Positions 33,889-42,621 of a stretch of DNA of 64,000 bases are shown here, piece by piece. The notes under the pieces are model-generated. The model was not told where the DNA came from, made no database searches, and worked only from the letters and a program-made list of their open reading frames with translations. A program made the translations under genes and the position numbers. This DNA comes from Planctomycetota bacterium (GTDB lineage Bacteria; Planctomycetota; UBA8742; UBA2392), in NCBI GenBank assembly GCA_003576915.1, contig QEVF01000001.1:1-64000 (forward strand), read 5' to 3'. Every line of letters starts with the position of its first letter. The first letter of the stretch is position 1.

Positions 33889-35493
33889 TTATTCCAGCCA
33901 GGGTTCCTGGCGCAGGCTGACGCAGACATGCTTGCCCGCCAGTTCCGCCCGCGGAAAGGGAAAGTCGGTACGATAGTGCACGCCGCGCGACTCTGTGCGC
34001 AACGCCGCTGACTTCGCCATGGCCAGCCCGACGATCAGCATGTTCTCGAGCTGCCATTCGCTGGGATAGTGCCGCTCCTGCTCGCCGACGCGCTTGAGCC
34101 AGCGCTCGAGCTGGCGCACGAGTTCGGTCATGCCGTGCTGGTCGCGCTCCACGCCCAGATAGCGCCACATGGCGCCCTTGAGACTATTCTGCACGTCGGC
34201 CAGGTCCAGGCGATGGGTGCTGCGGATTTCGCGCTCGAACTTCACGCGCGGCTTTGTGGCGCTGCGGGGGGCCCTGGCCGCACTCTTGGCCGCGCGCATG
34301 CCGGCCACCAGTCCCTCGATAAGTGAGTTGCTGGCCAGGCGGTTGGCGCCGTGCAAGCCCGTGCTGGCCACTTCGCCGGCCACAAGCAGACCTTCAAGGC
34401 TGGTGGCCCCGTCGAGGTCCGTTTTCACGCCGCCCAGCATGTAATGGGGTCCGGGGCGCACAGGCACCCAGCTTCTGGCGGGGTCGATCTCGGCCTCTTC
34501 GCACATCTTCACAAACTGTGGAAAGCGCGCGCGGAGTTCCTTCTGGTCGAGGTGCGTCACATCCAGAAAGGCACAGGCATCGCCGGTGCGATGCATCTCA
34601 TGCACGATGTTGCGCGCCACGACGTCGCGCGGCGCCAGCTCGGCCAGCTCGTGCTTGCCCGCCATGAAACGCTCGCCGTGGCTGTTCTTGAGGTAGGCGC
34701 CAAAGCCGCGCAGGGCCTCGGTAATCAGAGTGCGCTCGAGGCCCGCCACATACAGCAGCGTGGGATGGAACTGCATGAACTCCATATCGCGCAGGACACA
34801 CCCCGCGCGCAGGGCCATGGCATGGCCGTCTGCCGTGGCAACGGGCGGGTTGCTGGATTCGCGGTAGAGCTGGCCCGCGCCGCCCGTAGCCAGGATCACG
34901 GCATTGGCCCAGATCACGTGCAGCTCGTTGCGACGCATGAACAGAGCACCGTGACAACGGCCGCCGTCCGTCAGAAGGTCCAGCGCAAAGGTGTTCTTGT
35001 AGGCGCGCAGGTTGGCGAAAGTCTGGGCGTTGGCCAGCAGGGCGCGCTCCACCTCAGCGCCCGTGGCATCACCCTGGGCGTGCAGGATGCGGTTCTGCGT
35101 GTGGCCGCCCTCGCGCCCCAGGTCAATCTCGCCCGCGGCGTCGCGGTCAAAGCGCGTGCCGCACTCGATCAGGAAGCGGATCCCCGCGGGCGCGCCCTCA
35201 ACGACTTCGCGTACGATTCTTTCGTCGCACAGCCCGGCGCCGGCGTTGAGCGTATCCTGTACGTGAGTGTCAAAGCTGTCGCTCCGGGCCATCACCGCGG
35301 CCAGCCCGCCCTTGGCCCAGTTGGTGTTGCTCTCCACCAACTCCGCCTTGTTGCAGACGATGACATCCTTGCCCAGGCGCGCGGCATGAATGGCCGCCGT
35401 CAGACCGGTGATGCCGGTGCCTATAATGAGCACATCGGCCAGTTCCTGGCTGACGTGCTGCGTATCGAAGGATGCTAGATATCGGTCGGGCAT
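33889..35493 (-). CDS. nadB: L-aspartate oxidase
   Basis: A 534-residue FAD enzyme oxidising L-aspartate to iminoaspartate, which NadA (59919-61007 here) condenses to quinolinate. Features: the dinucleotide fold VLIIGTGITGLTAA (about 21-34), SNTNWAKGGLAAV, REGGHTQNRI, HPTLLYVAG, PGPHYMLGGV and HGANRLASNSLIEG. The C-terminal helical domain is complete. ATG 35493 begins the conserved region; the in-frame extension upstream lacks homology-like content. serS lies 76 bp upstream on the same strand. No Shine-Dalgarno sequence is visible. Confidence 0.95.
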   Translation of the reverse strand: MPDRYLASFDTQHVSQELADVLIIGTGITGLTAAIHAARLGKDVIVCNKAELVESNTNWAKGGLAAVMARSDSFDTHVQDTLNAGAGLCDERIVREVVEGAPAGIRFLIECGTRFDRDAAGEIDLGREGGHTQNRILHAQGDATGAEVERALLANAQTFANLRAYKNTFALDLLTDGGRCHGALFMRRNELHVIWANAVILATGGAGQLYRESSNPPVATADGHAMALRAGCVLRDMEFMQFHPTLLYVAGLERTLITEALRGFGAYLKNSHGERFMAGKHELAELAPRDVVARNIVHEMHRTGDACAFLDVTHLDQKELRARFPQFVKMCEEAEIDPARSWVPVRPGPHYMLGGVKTDLDGATSLEGLLVAGEVASTGLHGANRLASNSLIEGLVAGMRAAKSAARAPRSATKPRVKFEREIRSTHRLDLADVQNSLKGAMWRYLGVERDQHGMTELVRQLERWLKRVGEQERHYPSEWQLENMLIVGLAMAKSAALRTESRGVHYRTDFPFPRAELAGKHVCVSLRQEPWLE

Positions 35494-35569
35494 GGTGAGA
35501 CCGGGAGATTGAGGGATGACAACAAACCTGGCCAACGCTCAAGCTCTCGAACGCTCCATCTCTCAGGCA

Positions 35570-36895
35570 CTAGAGGACTTCTTTCCCGTAATAGGCATGC
35601 AGCGCCTTGGGCAGGCGCACGCGGCCCTCGGCGTCCTGGTAGTTCTCCAGCAACGCGATCATCACGCGCGGCAGGGCCAGGCCCGAACCGTTGAGCGTGT
35701 GGCACAGCTTGTTCTGCTTGTCGCTGTCCTTGAAGCGGATCTTGGCGCGCCGCGCCTGGTAATCGCCGAAGTTGCTGCAGCTTGAAACCTCCAGCCACTT
35801 GCCCACGCCGATGGCGAACACCTCGAGGTCGTAGCAGCGCTGGGCCCCAAAGCCCAGGTCGCCCGTGCAAAGCTCAAGGCGGCGGTAGGGCAATTCCAGC
35901 AGTTCCAGCACGCGCTCGGCGCAACGGGTCAGGGTCTCGTGCTCTTCTTCGCTTCGCTCGGGCGTGGTGGTCACCATCAGTTCCACCTTGCTGAACTGAT
36001 GGACGCGCAGTATCCCGCGCGTGTCCTTGCCCGCCGCCCCGGCCTCGCGCCTGAAGCAGGGGGTAAAGGCGCAATAGCGGATGGGAAGCTGCTCTCTGTC
36101 GAGCACGCTGTCGGCATGCACGCTGGTCAGGGGCACTTCGGCCGTCGGAATGAGGTAGAGTTCGTCGCCCTTGCCCAACTGATACATCTCTTCCTCAAAC
36201 TTGGGCAACTGGCCGCTGTTGACCAGCGTCTCGCGCCGCACCATGAAGGGCGTCCAGCACTCGGTGTAGCCGTTCTCGCGCGTGTGGAAGTCGAGATAAA
36301 GGTTGACCAAGGCGCGCTCCAGCCGCGCCAGGGGCCCGCGGAAGAAGGGAAAGCCGCTGCCGCTGATGCGTCCTCCGACTTCGAGTTCAAGGCCGTAGTG
36401 CTTGCCGAGGTCCCAGTGGGCCTTGGGCGCAAAGCCGGGCTTGGGCGCCTCGCCCCAGGTCTTGCGCACCACGTTGCCGCTTTCGTCCTTGCCGACGGGC
36501 GTATGCGGGCTTGGCAGATTGGGCACCATGCGCAGGCGATTGTCAATTTCGACGCCGATCTCGCCGATCATGCGGTCAATATTCGAAATCTGGTCGCCGA
36601 ACAGGCGCAGTCCTTCACGGGCTTCATCGGGCCCCTTGGGCGTGTTGCCCAGGGCCTCCGTGATCTCCTTCGGCACCGGTGCCGCCGGGTCCTTCTTCAG
36701 CTTGCCCATCCAGTTGCCCACGGCCTTGCTGGCGGCGTTGAGCGCAGCCTGTTTCTGCTCCAGGCGTGTACGCTGCTCGCGGTACTTCTCGTCGAGCTTG
36801 AGCACTTCGTCAATCACACCCGCGTCAAAATTGCGCCGGGCCAGGCCCTGCTTCACGGCGTCGGTGTTCTCCCGGATCAGTCGAATGTCCAGCAT
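35570..36895 (-). CDS. serS: Seryl-tRNA synthetase
   Basis: A 441-residue class II synthetase charging tRNA(Ser). The N-terminal coiled-coil arm is seen at about 30-110 (LKLDEKYREQRTRLEQKQAA). Motif 2 is FRREAGAAGKDTRGILRVHQ and motif 3 is NGSGLALPRVMIALLENYQ. TAEVPLTSVH and the zinc-free active site are standard for the bacterial type. AGGAG at 7 nt spacing supports ATG 36895. Length is normal for bacteria. Confidence 0.97.
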   Translation of the reverse strand: MLDIRLIRENTDAVKQGLARRNFDAGVIDEVLKLDEKYREQRTRLEQKQAALNAASKAVGNWMGKLKKDPAAPVPKEITEALGNTPKGPDEAREGLRLFGDQISNIDRMIGEIGVEIDNRLRMVPNLPSPHTPVGKDESGNVVRKTWGEAPKPGFAPKAHWDLGKHYGLELEVGGRISGSGFPFFRGPLARLERALVNLYLDFHTRENGYTECWTPFMVRRETLVNSGQLPKFEEEMYQLGKGDELYLIPTAEVPLTSVHADSVLDREQLPIRYCAFTPCFRREAGAAGKDTRGILRVHQFSKVELMVTTTPERSEEEHETLTRCAERVLELLELPYRRLELCTGDLGFGAQRCYDLEVFAIGVGKWLEVSSCSNFGDYQARRAKIRFKDSDKQNKLCHTLNGSGLALPRVMIALLENYQDAEGRVRLPKALHAYYGKEVL

Positions 36896-36964
36896 GTTCC
36901 GCTCCTGTGTCTCGTGGCGGCAAAGGTGTAACGGATAGCCGCGTCTCTGACAACGAGTCATGCA

Positions 36965-38260
36965 TCAAATCGCTCGGGCCGCCACACGGCCGCCCTGGAT
37001 CACGGCGTAGACGGGGGCGCGATGCTCGAGCAGGGCCTGGAGCACCGCCGCCGGGGACGCGGCTGGCGGCGCCGCCGCGGGCAGGCCCAGAACCACGAGG
37101 TCCGCGCGGTCGGGGCCGATGTCGAGGACCCTGCGGCCGTTGATGGTGGCCATCTTGAAAAGGTTCGCCACGTCCGTGCCCGGGTGGGCGGCCCAGGCAG
37201 CGCGGATTTCGTCCAGCATGGCCAGGCTGCTGTTGCTGGCCAGGGAGTCCGTGCCCAGGCAGAGATTCGCGCCCGTGTGGAGCAAATCGCCCAGGGGATA
37301 TTCCTGGTGGCCGAAATAAGCGTGGGAGCGCGGGCAATAGACAATGCTGGGCCTGAATCGCGCGAGGTGCTCCAGGTCTGGGCCCTGGGGGTAATTGCAG
37401 TGAACGAGCACCAGCTTCGAGTTGGGCTGCTCGACACTGAGCCAGGGCGCCAGCCACTCCCACAGCAGCTCGGTGATCGGGCTCTGGTCGAAGCCCTCAA
37501 AGCCCGCCAGAGGAATCTTCCGGCGCTCGTAGAAATCACGGATGGGACCCTGGGCAATGCGGAAGAACTGCTGCTCTTCAAGCGTCTCGGCCACGTGGGT
37601 GGTACAGATGCGCCCCTCCCCCACCGCGCGGCCAAAGGCATGCTGATAGAGTTCGCCGGAGGTCGAGTAGGGCGCATGGGGCGAAAACCCGACACGCAGG
37701 GCGGACTCGGCCTGCCTGCCCGTGGCGTAGAACTTTTCGGCTTCGCCCTCGATCCGTCGCACGATGGCGTCCACGCGCTCCATGGCGGCGTCGGCCTTGG
37801 TGCCGTCGATCCCCAGCGCCTCCAGGCACACTGCGCCGGTGATGCCGCGAGCGCGCAGCGCCGCGAAACTTGCGCCGTCAACGCTGACATCCATGACGCT
37901 GGTCGTGCCCGCGGCAAGGAGCTGGTCGCAGGCCGACTCCAGCGCAGCCTGGACCTGGGTCTGGGGCACTTTGCGCCCCTCGATGACGCAGTCGATCCAC
38001 TCCGTGAAGCTCAGCCCCGTGGGCAACTGGCCGCTCAGGTGGCTGAGGTCGAGGTGGCAGTGGGCATTGACGAAGCCGGGCATCACCAGCGCGGCTTCGT
38101 AGTCGAGAGTTTCCTCGGCGAGGCCCTTGAGCCCGCCCGAAACTTCGCCGCCCACAATGGTTTCAACGATGCGGCCGCCGCTCACGAGCAGGATCACGTC
38201 ACGTTTGAGCTCAAACGAGGCGGGATCGATGTAGTGGCTGCAACGCAGGGCGAGGTCCAT
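36965..38260 (-). CDS. Amidohydrolase / metal-dependent deaminase
   Basis: A 431-residue TIM-barrel hydrolase. Metal ligands fit the chlorohydrolase/deaminase group: PGFVNAHCHLDLS (His-x-His), ICTTHVAE, LVHCNYP and CLGTDSLASN. The phrase GLSFTEWIDCVIEGR after the first motif is like that of aminofutalosine and methylthioadenosine deaminases, so a nucleoside-type substrate is possible. No menaquinone (mqn) gene is near, so this remains a guess. It lies between moaA (45 bp upstream) and serS (69 bp downstream). Confidence 0.82.
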   Translation of the reverse strand: MDLALRCSHYIDPASFELKRDVILLVSGGRIVETIVGGEVSGGLKGLAEETLDYEAALVMPGFVNAHCHLDLSHLSGQLPTGLSFTEWIDCVIEGRKVPQTQVQAALESACDQLLAAGTTSVMDVSVDGASFAALRARGITGAVCLEALGIDGTKADAAMERVDAIVRRIEGEAEKFYATGRQAESALRVGFSPHAPYSTSGELYQHAFGRAVGEGRICTTHVAETLEEQQFFRIAQGPIRDFYERRKIPLAGFEGFDQSPITELLWEWLAPWLSVEQPNSKLVLVHCNYPQGPDLEHLARFRPSIVYCPRSHAYFGHQEYPLGDLLHTGANLCLGTDSLASNSSLAMLDEIRAAWAAHPGTDVANLFKMATINGRRVLDIGPDRADLVVLGLPAAAPPAASPAAVLQALLEHRAPVYAVIQGGRVAARAI

Positions 38261-38305
38261 GGCCGTGGTTTAGCACAGGGGCCGGACCAAGGCCATCGGG
38301 TGCCC

Positions 38306-39280
38306 CTAGCCGCCGACAGTCGACATGTCGAAGTCGCGCGCATAGTGGTGTTTCTCGGGCTTGCTGCGCACGGCCAGGGCCACGCGCTCGACCAGCCCCT
38401 CAAAGCTGTATTGCGGGCTGCGCATCCACGCGCGCAGTTGCAGCCGCTCGTCATCGAGCAGACATCCCTTGAGTTGCCCGTCCGCCGTCAGCCTGAGGCG
38501 ATTGCAGCGCTCGCAAAAGGGTGCATGAACGGGGCTGATGAACCCCACAAAGCCCCGTGCGCCGCGAATCCGAACATAGGTGGCGGGGCCGTCGCCCCCG
38601 GGGCCCTCGACGGCCTCCTCAATGGCGTAGTGCCGCCTGAGAACGTCGAGCGCTTCGGCCACGCTCATGCTGGGGTTCTCCAGACCCTCCCCCCGCGACC
38701 AGTTCCCAAAGGGCATGTACTCAATGAAGCGAACATTCAGGGGCCTTTCGATGGTCAGGGCCGCCAGCCGGGCCAGTTCGTCGTCGTTGAAGCCGCGCAT
38801 GAGCACGGTGTTCAGCTTGATTCGAAAGCGGCCGTCGCGCGCGGCGGCGTCAATGCCGGCCAGGCTGGGGGCCAGTTCAGAACCCCGGGTGATCTGCGCA
38901 AAACGCGCGGCATCCAGCGTGTCCAGCGAGATGTTGAGGCTGAACACCCGGGCGGCCGCAAGCAGGGGCAAAAATCGCTCCAGAAGGCTGGCATTGGTGG
39001 ACAAAGAGAGCTTGCGCACGCCCGGCAGGCGCGACACCTGCAGCATCAGCTCGGCGATACCCTCGCGCACCAGAGGCTCACCGCCGGTGAAGCGGAAGGC
39101 GTCAAAACCCAGTGAGAGGCTGGCGCGGATCACGCTCTCGATCTCGGCGAGGCTGAGGAGGCTTTCGGCGGGCTTGAGCTTGAGAAGGTCGCCCGACACG
39201 CAGTAGCGGCAGCGCATGTTGCAGCGGTCGGTCACGGAGATGCGCAGGGCGTGGATCTCGCGGTTGAAGTTGTCCTTCAT
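38306..39280 (-). CDS. moaA: GTP 3',8-cyclase MoaA (molybdenum cofactor)
   Basis: A 324-residue radical SAM enzyme turning GTP into 3',8-cyclo-GTP in the first step of molybdopterin synthesis. The radical SAM cluster motif is CNMRCRYC; the second cluster uses CERC followed by GCLL. RFTGGEPLVR is the GGEP motif. The C terminus MSTVGG ends in the Gly-Gly that the enzyme needs for activity. No Moco riboswitch or other moa genes are seen. It is divergent from the NnrS-like operon, which is suggestive because Moco enzymes serve nitrate respiration. Confidence 0.95.
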   Translation of the reverse strand: MKDNFNREIHALRISVTDRCNMRCRYCVSGDLLKLKPAESLLSLAEIESVIRASLSLGFDAFRFTGGEPLVREGIAELMLQVSRLPGVRKLSLSTNASLLERFLPLLAAARVFSLNISLDTLDAARFAQITRGSELAPSLAGIDAAARDGRFRIKLNTVLMRGFNDDELARLAALTIERPLNVRFIEYMPFGNWSRGEGLENPSMSVAEALDVLRRHYAIEEAVEGPGGDGPATYVRIRGARGFVGFISPVHAPFCERCNRLRLTADGQLKGCLLDDERLQLRAWMRSPQYSFEGLVERVALAVRSKPEKHHYARDFDMSTVGG

Positions 39281-39328
39281 GGGGCACCCTGGATTGCGGA
39301 CTCGCTGGAACCTTTTTCGGACTTTCGG

Positions 39329-39357
39329 TTGCGCTGCCCGTTTGAATCAGATATAAG
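39329..39357 (+). promoter_or_regulatory. Predicted promoter of the NnrS-like operon
   Basis: TTGCGC (39329-39334), a 17-bp spacer and TATAAG (39352-39357), with a predicted start near 39364. The leader would be about 38 nt. Confidence 0.5.
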
Positions 39358-39361
39358 GATA

Positions 39362-39372
39362 TCGGAGTCCGA
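39362..39372. promoter_or_regulatory. Palindrome TCGGA-G-TCCGA at the predicted start site
   Basis: A perfect 5-1-5 palindrome lying at the expected transcription start of the NnrS-like operon, a place typical of repressor sites. The half-site TCGGA is also found in the palindrome upstream of the PerR-like gene (there with 5 nt between halves). Confidence 0.35.
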
Positions 39373-39401
39373 ATAACTGGTCAAGCGAAATGAGGCCGGC
39401 C

Positions 39402-41402
39402 ATGGCAACCGCAATCACCCCCGAAACCATGATTCCAGAGGCCATCAAGGCCCATCCCCAGCTGCGCGGCATTCTGGACCAGTATGGTCTGAAAGGCTGT
39501 GGCGGAGAATTTGGACCCGCTGAGTCCATGGAGTTCTTCGCCAAGACCCACGGCGTAGACAGCGCCAGGCTCCTTACCGAGCTCAATGCCGCCGTCGAGA
39601 ACCCCAAGCTGGCCCCCGCCGTCGACTACAAGCCCTCACTTGCAGACAGCATCTACCGCCGTTTCTTTCTGGGCGCCATCGGCGTCACCTTCACAGCCGG
39701 CGCGCTCTGGGGCGTGATCCTTCTCTGGCAGATTGCGTTCGCCGGCAGGTTCACCGCCCTGCCCATCAACGAGATCAACGCCCACGGACACAGCCAGATC
39801 TACGGCTGGGTCGGTCTCGTCATCATGGGCTATGCCTACCAGGCCTTCCCGCGTTTCAAGCACGGCGCGCTATGGCGCCCCTCTTTGGCCGCGCTCAGCT
39901 TCGTGTTGATGCTCATGGGCATCGCGCTGCGGGTCGTGGGGGAGTATTTCGCCGTCAGCATCCACCAGGGGACCATCCTGCTATCGCCCCTCTGGTTCGG
40001 GCTGGGCATGCTGGGTTCGTGCCTTGAACTTATGGCAGCGCTGCTGTTCGTGCTGGTCATGGTCAAGACCTACCGCACCATCGGCAAGCCGCTTGAAACC
40101 TACGACAAATGGGTCTTCGCGGCCGTGGGCTGGTTCGTGGTCGGCATTATCGGCGACGCCTTCCTGTATTACGCCACGGCGACCGCACCCGACCGCGGGG
40201 CCCTGGTCAGCGCCGTGGCGGCCTATCAGTTACCCCTACGCCAGGTGCAGCTCTACGGGCTGGCCACCATGATGATCCTGGGCGTGAGCCTCCGCTTCAT
40301 GCCTCCGGTTTTCGGGTTTGCGGACCCGGGCGAGAAACTATACCGCCGCATGTTCTGGCCGCTGATCCTGGGGGTGGCGGCGTCCTCCGCTCTGTTTGTC
40401 GTCATGTTCAAGACCGGCGAGTTCCTGCGTGTGGGCCTGGCCTATTATGCGGCCACTTTGCTGATCGTCGTACCCTGCCTCTGGATCAGTCTCTCGTTCA
40501 GGCCTTTTGGCAAGGTGACCGGCAACGACCGCAGCATCAAGTTCATCCGCGCCAGCCACTTCTGGTTCATGCTCAGCATGGTCATGCTGGCCCTGGAACC
40601 CTGGTACAACCGGCTGACAAGCCAGACCTTCAGCCATGCATACCACGGCGCCATGATGCACGCGCTGACCGTCGGCTTCATCAGCATGAGCATTCTGGGC
40701 GTCGGCGCCAAAGTCGTGGCCAACCTCTGCGGTGAAGACACAGCGCGCCTCAGCCGCCTCTGGCTCGTGTTCCTGCTCATCAATACCGGCACGGCCCTCC
40801 GTGTCGGCAACCAGGTGCTGACGGACTTCGTCCCCGCCAGCTTCAACCTGCTGGGCCTGTCGGGCCTCCTGATTCTGGCCGCACTGCTGCTTTGGGCGCT
40901 GCATATCCTCATCATCATGTATCGCCCGCGCCAGGCCGCGCACGCCATGAACATCGAGAGCGTCACCATCGCGCCCCAGGCCCGCGTGGGGCTTGTGCTG
41001 CAGCGCTGGCCCCACACGCTGGATGTATTCGTCAAGCACGGCTTTGGCCTGCTCAAGAATCCCGTCTTCCGAAACACCCTGGCCCGAAATGTCACGCTTC
41101 AGCAGGCCTGCGAATTCCAGAAAGTCGACCTTTTGCGCCTCATGGACGACCTCAACGAGGCCACCCGCGAGCGGAGCTCTGCCCCGGCGCAGGCGCACTC
41201 CTGCGCTTCGCTGGATCCCGGCCTGACCGTGGCCGAAGCCGCCCGGCGCTATCCCGTCACCGTTCCTGTCTTCAGCGAGTTGCAGCTTGACGCCTGCTGC
41301 GGAGGCGCCGACACCATTGCCAACGCCGTCGAGCACCACGGGCTGAAACTGGACGAAGTCATGTCGCGACTCAACCAGGCCATAGCCAAGGCACACTCAT
41401 GA
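39402..41402 (+). CDS. NnrS/CcoN-like heme membrane protein fused to DUF1858- and ScdA_N-like modules
   Basis: A 666-residue protein. An N-terminal DUF1858-like domain (about 10-62) carries CGG at 33-35. About twelve transmembrane helices span 86-508; conserved-looking histidines include NAHGHSQIYGWVG (128 and 130) and SHAYHGAMMHA (412, 415, 420), resembling the heme ligands of NnrS and cbb3 oxidase subunit I. A second DUF1858-like unit lies at about 536-587. A ScdA_N-like unit lies at 607-662 with the hallmark DACCGGADT (Cys 632-633). ScdA is the di-iron iron-sulfur-repair protein; here its N-terminal domain is joined to the membrane protein and a hemerythrin is encoded two genes downstream. 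GAGG at 6 nt decides ATG 39402 over ATG 39390. Response to nitric oxide is inferred. Confidence 0.78.
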   Translation: MATAITPETMIPEAIKAHPQLRGILDQYGLKGCGGEFGPAESMEFFAKTHGVDSARLLTELNAAVENPKLAPAVDYKPSLADSIYRRFFLGAIGVTFTAGALWGVILLWQIAFAGRFTALPINEINAHGHSQIYGWVGLVIMGYAYQAFPRFKHGALWRPSLAALSFVLMLMGIALRVVGEYFAVSIHQGTILLSPLWFGLGMLGSCLELMAALLFVLVMVKTYRTIGKPLETYDKWVFAAVGWFVVGIIGDAFLYYATATAPDRGALVSAVAAYQLPLRQVQLYGLATMMILGVSLRFMPPVFGFADPGEKLYRRMFWPLILGVAASSALFVVMFKTGEFLRVGLAYYAATLLIVVPCLWISLSFRPFGKVTGNDRSIKFIRASHFWFMLSMVMLALEPWYNRLTSQTFSHAYHGAMMHALTVGFISMSILGVGAKVVANLCGEDTARLSRLWLVFLLINTGTALRVGNQVLTDFVPASFNLLGLSGLLILAALLLWALHILIIMYRPRQAAHAMNIESVTIAPQARVGLVLQRWPHTLDVFVKHGFGLLKNPVFRNTLARNVTLQQACEFQKVDLLRLMDDLNEATRERSSAPAQAHSCASLDPGLTVAEAARRYPVTVPVFSELQLDACCGGADTIANAVEHHGLKLDEVMSRLNQAIAKAHS

Positions 41403-42016
41403 GTGACCTCCAACAGATTGCGCGCTCCACCGCCCCCATCGTCCTGCACGACGAGCTGGCCGCCTTCCTGGGCTTCACGCCGCTCCTGAGCTACACACTG
41501 GAAGACGCGGGCAAATTCGCCGGCCACCTCTGCCCCACCGTAGCCACCGCCTTTGAAATGGCCCGCCGCGCCCTGCGTGAACTCTGGGCAGGGCAGGCGC
41601 CTGAACGCGGGCACATCAAAGTTGACGTCGCGTCCCAGCCGGACGCCTTTGCCAACGGCCCCCTGGCCCAGGTCATCGGCTTTGTGACCGGCGCGGCCGG
41701 CGTGACGGGTTTCAAGGGCATCGCGGGCCGCTTCAACCGCCAGAACCTGCTCCACTTCGACGCGACACTCACGCCCTTTGGCAGCGTCACCTTCACCCGC
41801 ACGGACACCGGCGCAGCCGTACGCATCAGCGCCCTGGGTGAACGCATTCCCGGCGAGCCGGACATGGCGCCGAACATGCGCGCGGCACTTTCCGGTGACG
41901 CCGAGGCCCTGCGGCGATTCCAGGCGGCCTGGGCGCGCCGCGTGAAGTTTGTCGTGGAGCACCCTGAGCAGATTCTTGATGTCCAAATTCTCAACCCAAC
42001 CGGGAGCCGGTCTTGA
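41399..42016 (+). CDS. FmdE-like domain protein
   Basis: A 205-residue soluble protein whose start overlaps the previous stop (ATGA). The segment FAGHLCPTVATAFEMARRAL, with His43 and Cys45, resembles the conserved G-H-x-C-P metal-binding loop of FmdE-type proteins. LAQVIGFVTGAAGVTGFKG and FNRQNLLHFD follow. FmdE-like proteins often occur beside molybdoenzymes or metal-handling systems. No zinc-ribbon tail is seen. Its place inside a coupled operon with a heme protein and a hemerythrin suggests metal or cofactor handling in a nitrosative-stress pathway. The assignment is by pattern and is tentative. Confidence 0.6.
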   Translation: MSDLQQIARSTAPIVLHDELAAFLGFTPLLSYTLEDAGKFAGHLCPTVATAFEMARRALRELWAGQAPERGHIKVDVASQPDAFANGPLAQVIGFVTGAAGVTGFKGIAGRFNRQNLLHFDATLTPFGSVTFTRTDTGAAVRISALGERIPGEPDMAPNMRAALSGDAEALRRFQAAWARRVKFVVEHPEQILDVQILNPTGSRS

Positions 42017-42570
42017 GCCTCTCTCCTGAACGCGAGCCCCTGGTCCTGCTGGTGGGCGCCCATCGCGAATTGAAACGGCACCTGCACGCCCTGGTTCGCG
42101 CCGGGCGCCTGCTGGTGCTCGGTCGCGGCGACCTCTCGCTCGCCACGCAGATCTCGCGCGCCCTGCGCTTTCTGGCCGTGGATATGCCCCTGCACGCACG
42201 TGATGAGGAGGAGTCCCTGCTTCCGCGCCTGCGCGCCAAACTCAAGGACGCCCAAAGCCACTTCGCCTATCTGCTTGAGCACATCGAGAAAGACCACGCC
42301 GAACTGGCCCAGCTTCACACCCAGTTCGACCAGACGGCCCGCAAGCTCGTCGCCCGCATCCCCTTCGAGGGGCACCCCGCCCGCAAGGACCTCGAGCCCG
42401 ACCTCAAGCTCTTCCGCGGCCAGGCCAACGAACTGTTCAACATCTATGCCAGCCACATGCTCGTTGAAGAGCGCGACATCTTTCCGGCCCTCTCCATCAT
42501 CTTCACTCCGGCCGAACGTGAGGACATCGCCCGCGAACTCGCCGAACGGCGCGGCTACGCCCTGGCGTGA
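42013..42570 (+). CDS. Hemerythrin HHE-domain protein
   Basis: A 185-residue four-helix protein with the ligands of a di-iron site: His17 (VGAHRELKRH), His61 and Glu65 (PLHARDEEESLLPRL), His90 and His95 (EHIEKDH), and His148 with Glu152 or Glu153 (ASHMLVEERDIFP). The order fits the hemerythrin domain of the ScdA/RIC family, which donates iron for repair of nitrosylated iron-sulfur clusters. The start is TTG 42013, overlapping the previous stop (TTGA), with GGGAG upstream. The ScdA N-terminal domain is carried by the first protein of the operon. Confidence 0.87.
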   Translation: MSLSPEREPLVLLVGAHRELKRHLHALVRAGRLLVLGRGDLSLATQISRALRFLAVDMPLHARDEEESLLPRLRAKLKDAQSHFAYLLEHIEKDHAELAQLHTQFDQTARKLVARIPFEGHPARKDLEPDLKLFRGQANELFNIYASHMLVEERDIFPALSIIFTPAEREDIARELAERRGYALA

Positions 42571-42604
42571 CTGCCCGCGGTGAGTGACGGCCCCCTGGAA
42601 TTGG

Positions 42605-42610
42605 TATGAT
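42605..42610 (+). promoter_or_regulatory. -10 hexamer TATGAT, 11 nt before the second kinase gene
   Basis: TATGAT ends 11 nt before ATG 42622, which would leave a leader of only about 4 nt. No Shine-Dalgarno sequence or clear -35 is seen. Confidence 0.3.
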
Positions 42611-42621
42611 GGCGGGTCTCC

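Noticed and set aside
37022..39115. Plus-strand open frame of 697 codons
   Set aside because: Antisense to the amidohydrolase and moaA, which have complete catalytic motifs.
39281..39389. Moco riboswitch or FNR box before moaA or the NnrS-like operon
   Set aside because: The interval is too short for a Moco element, and no TTGAT-N4-ATCAA motif is present.
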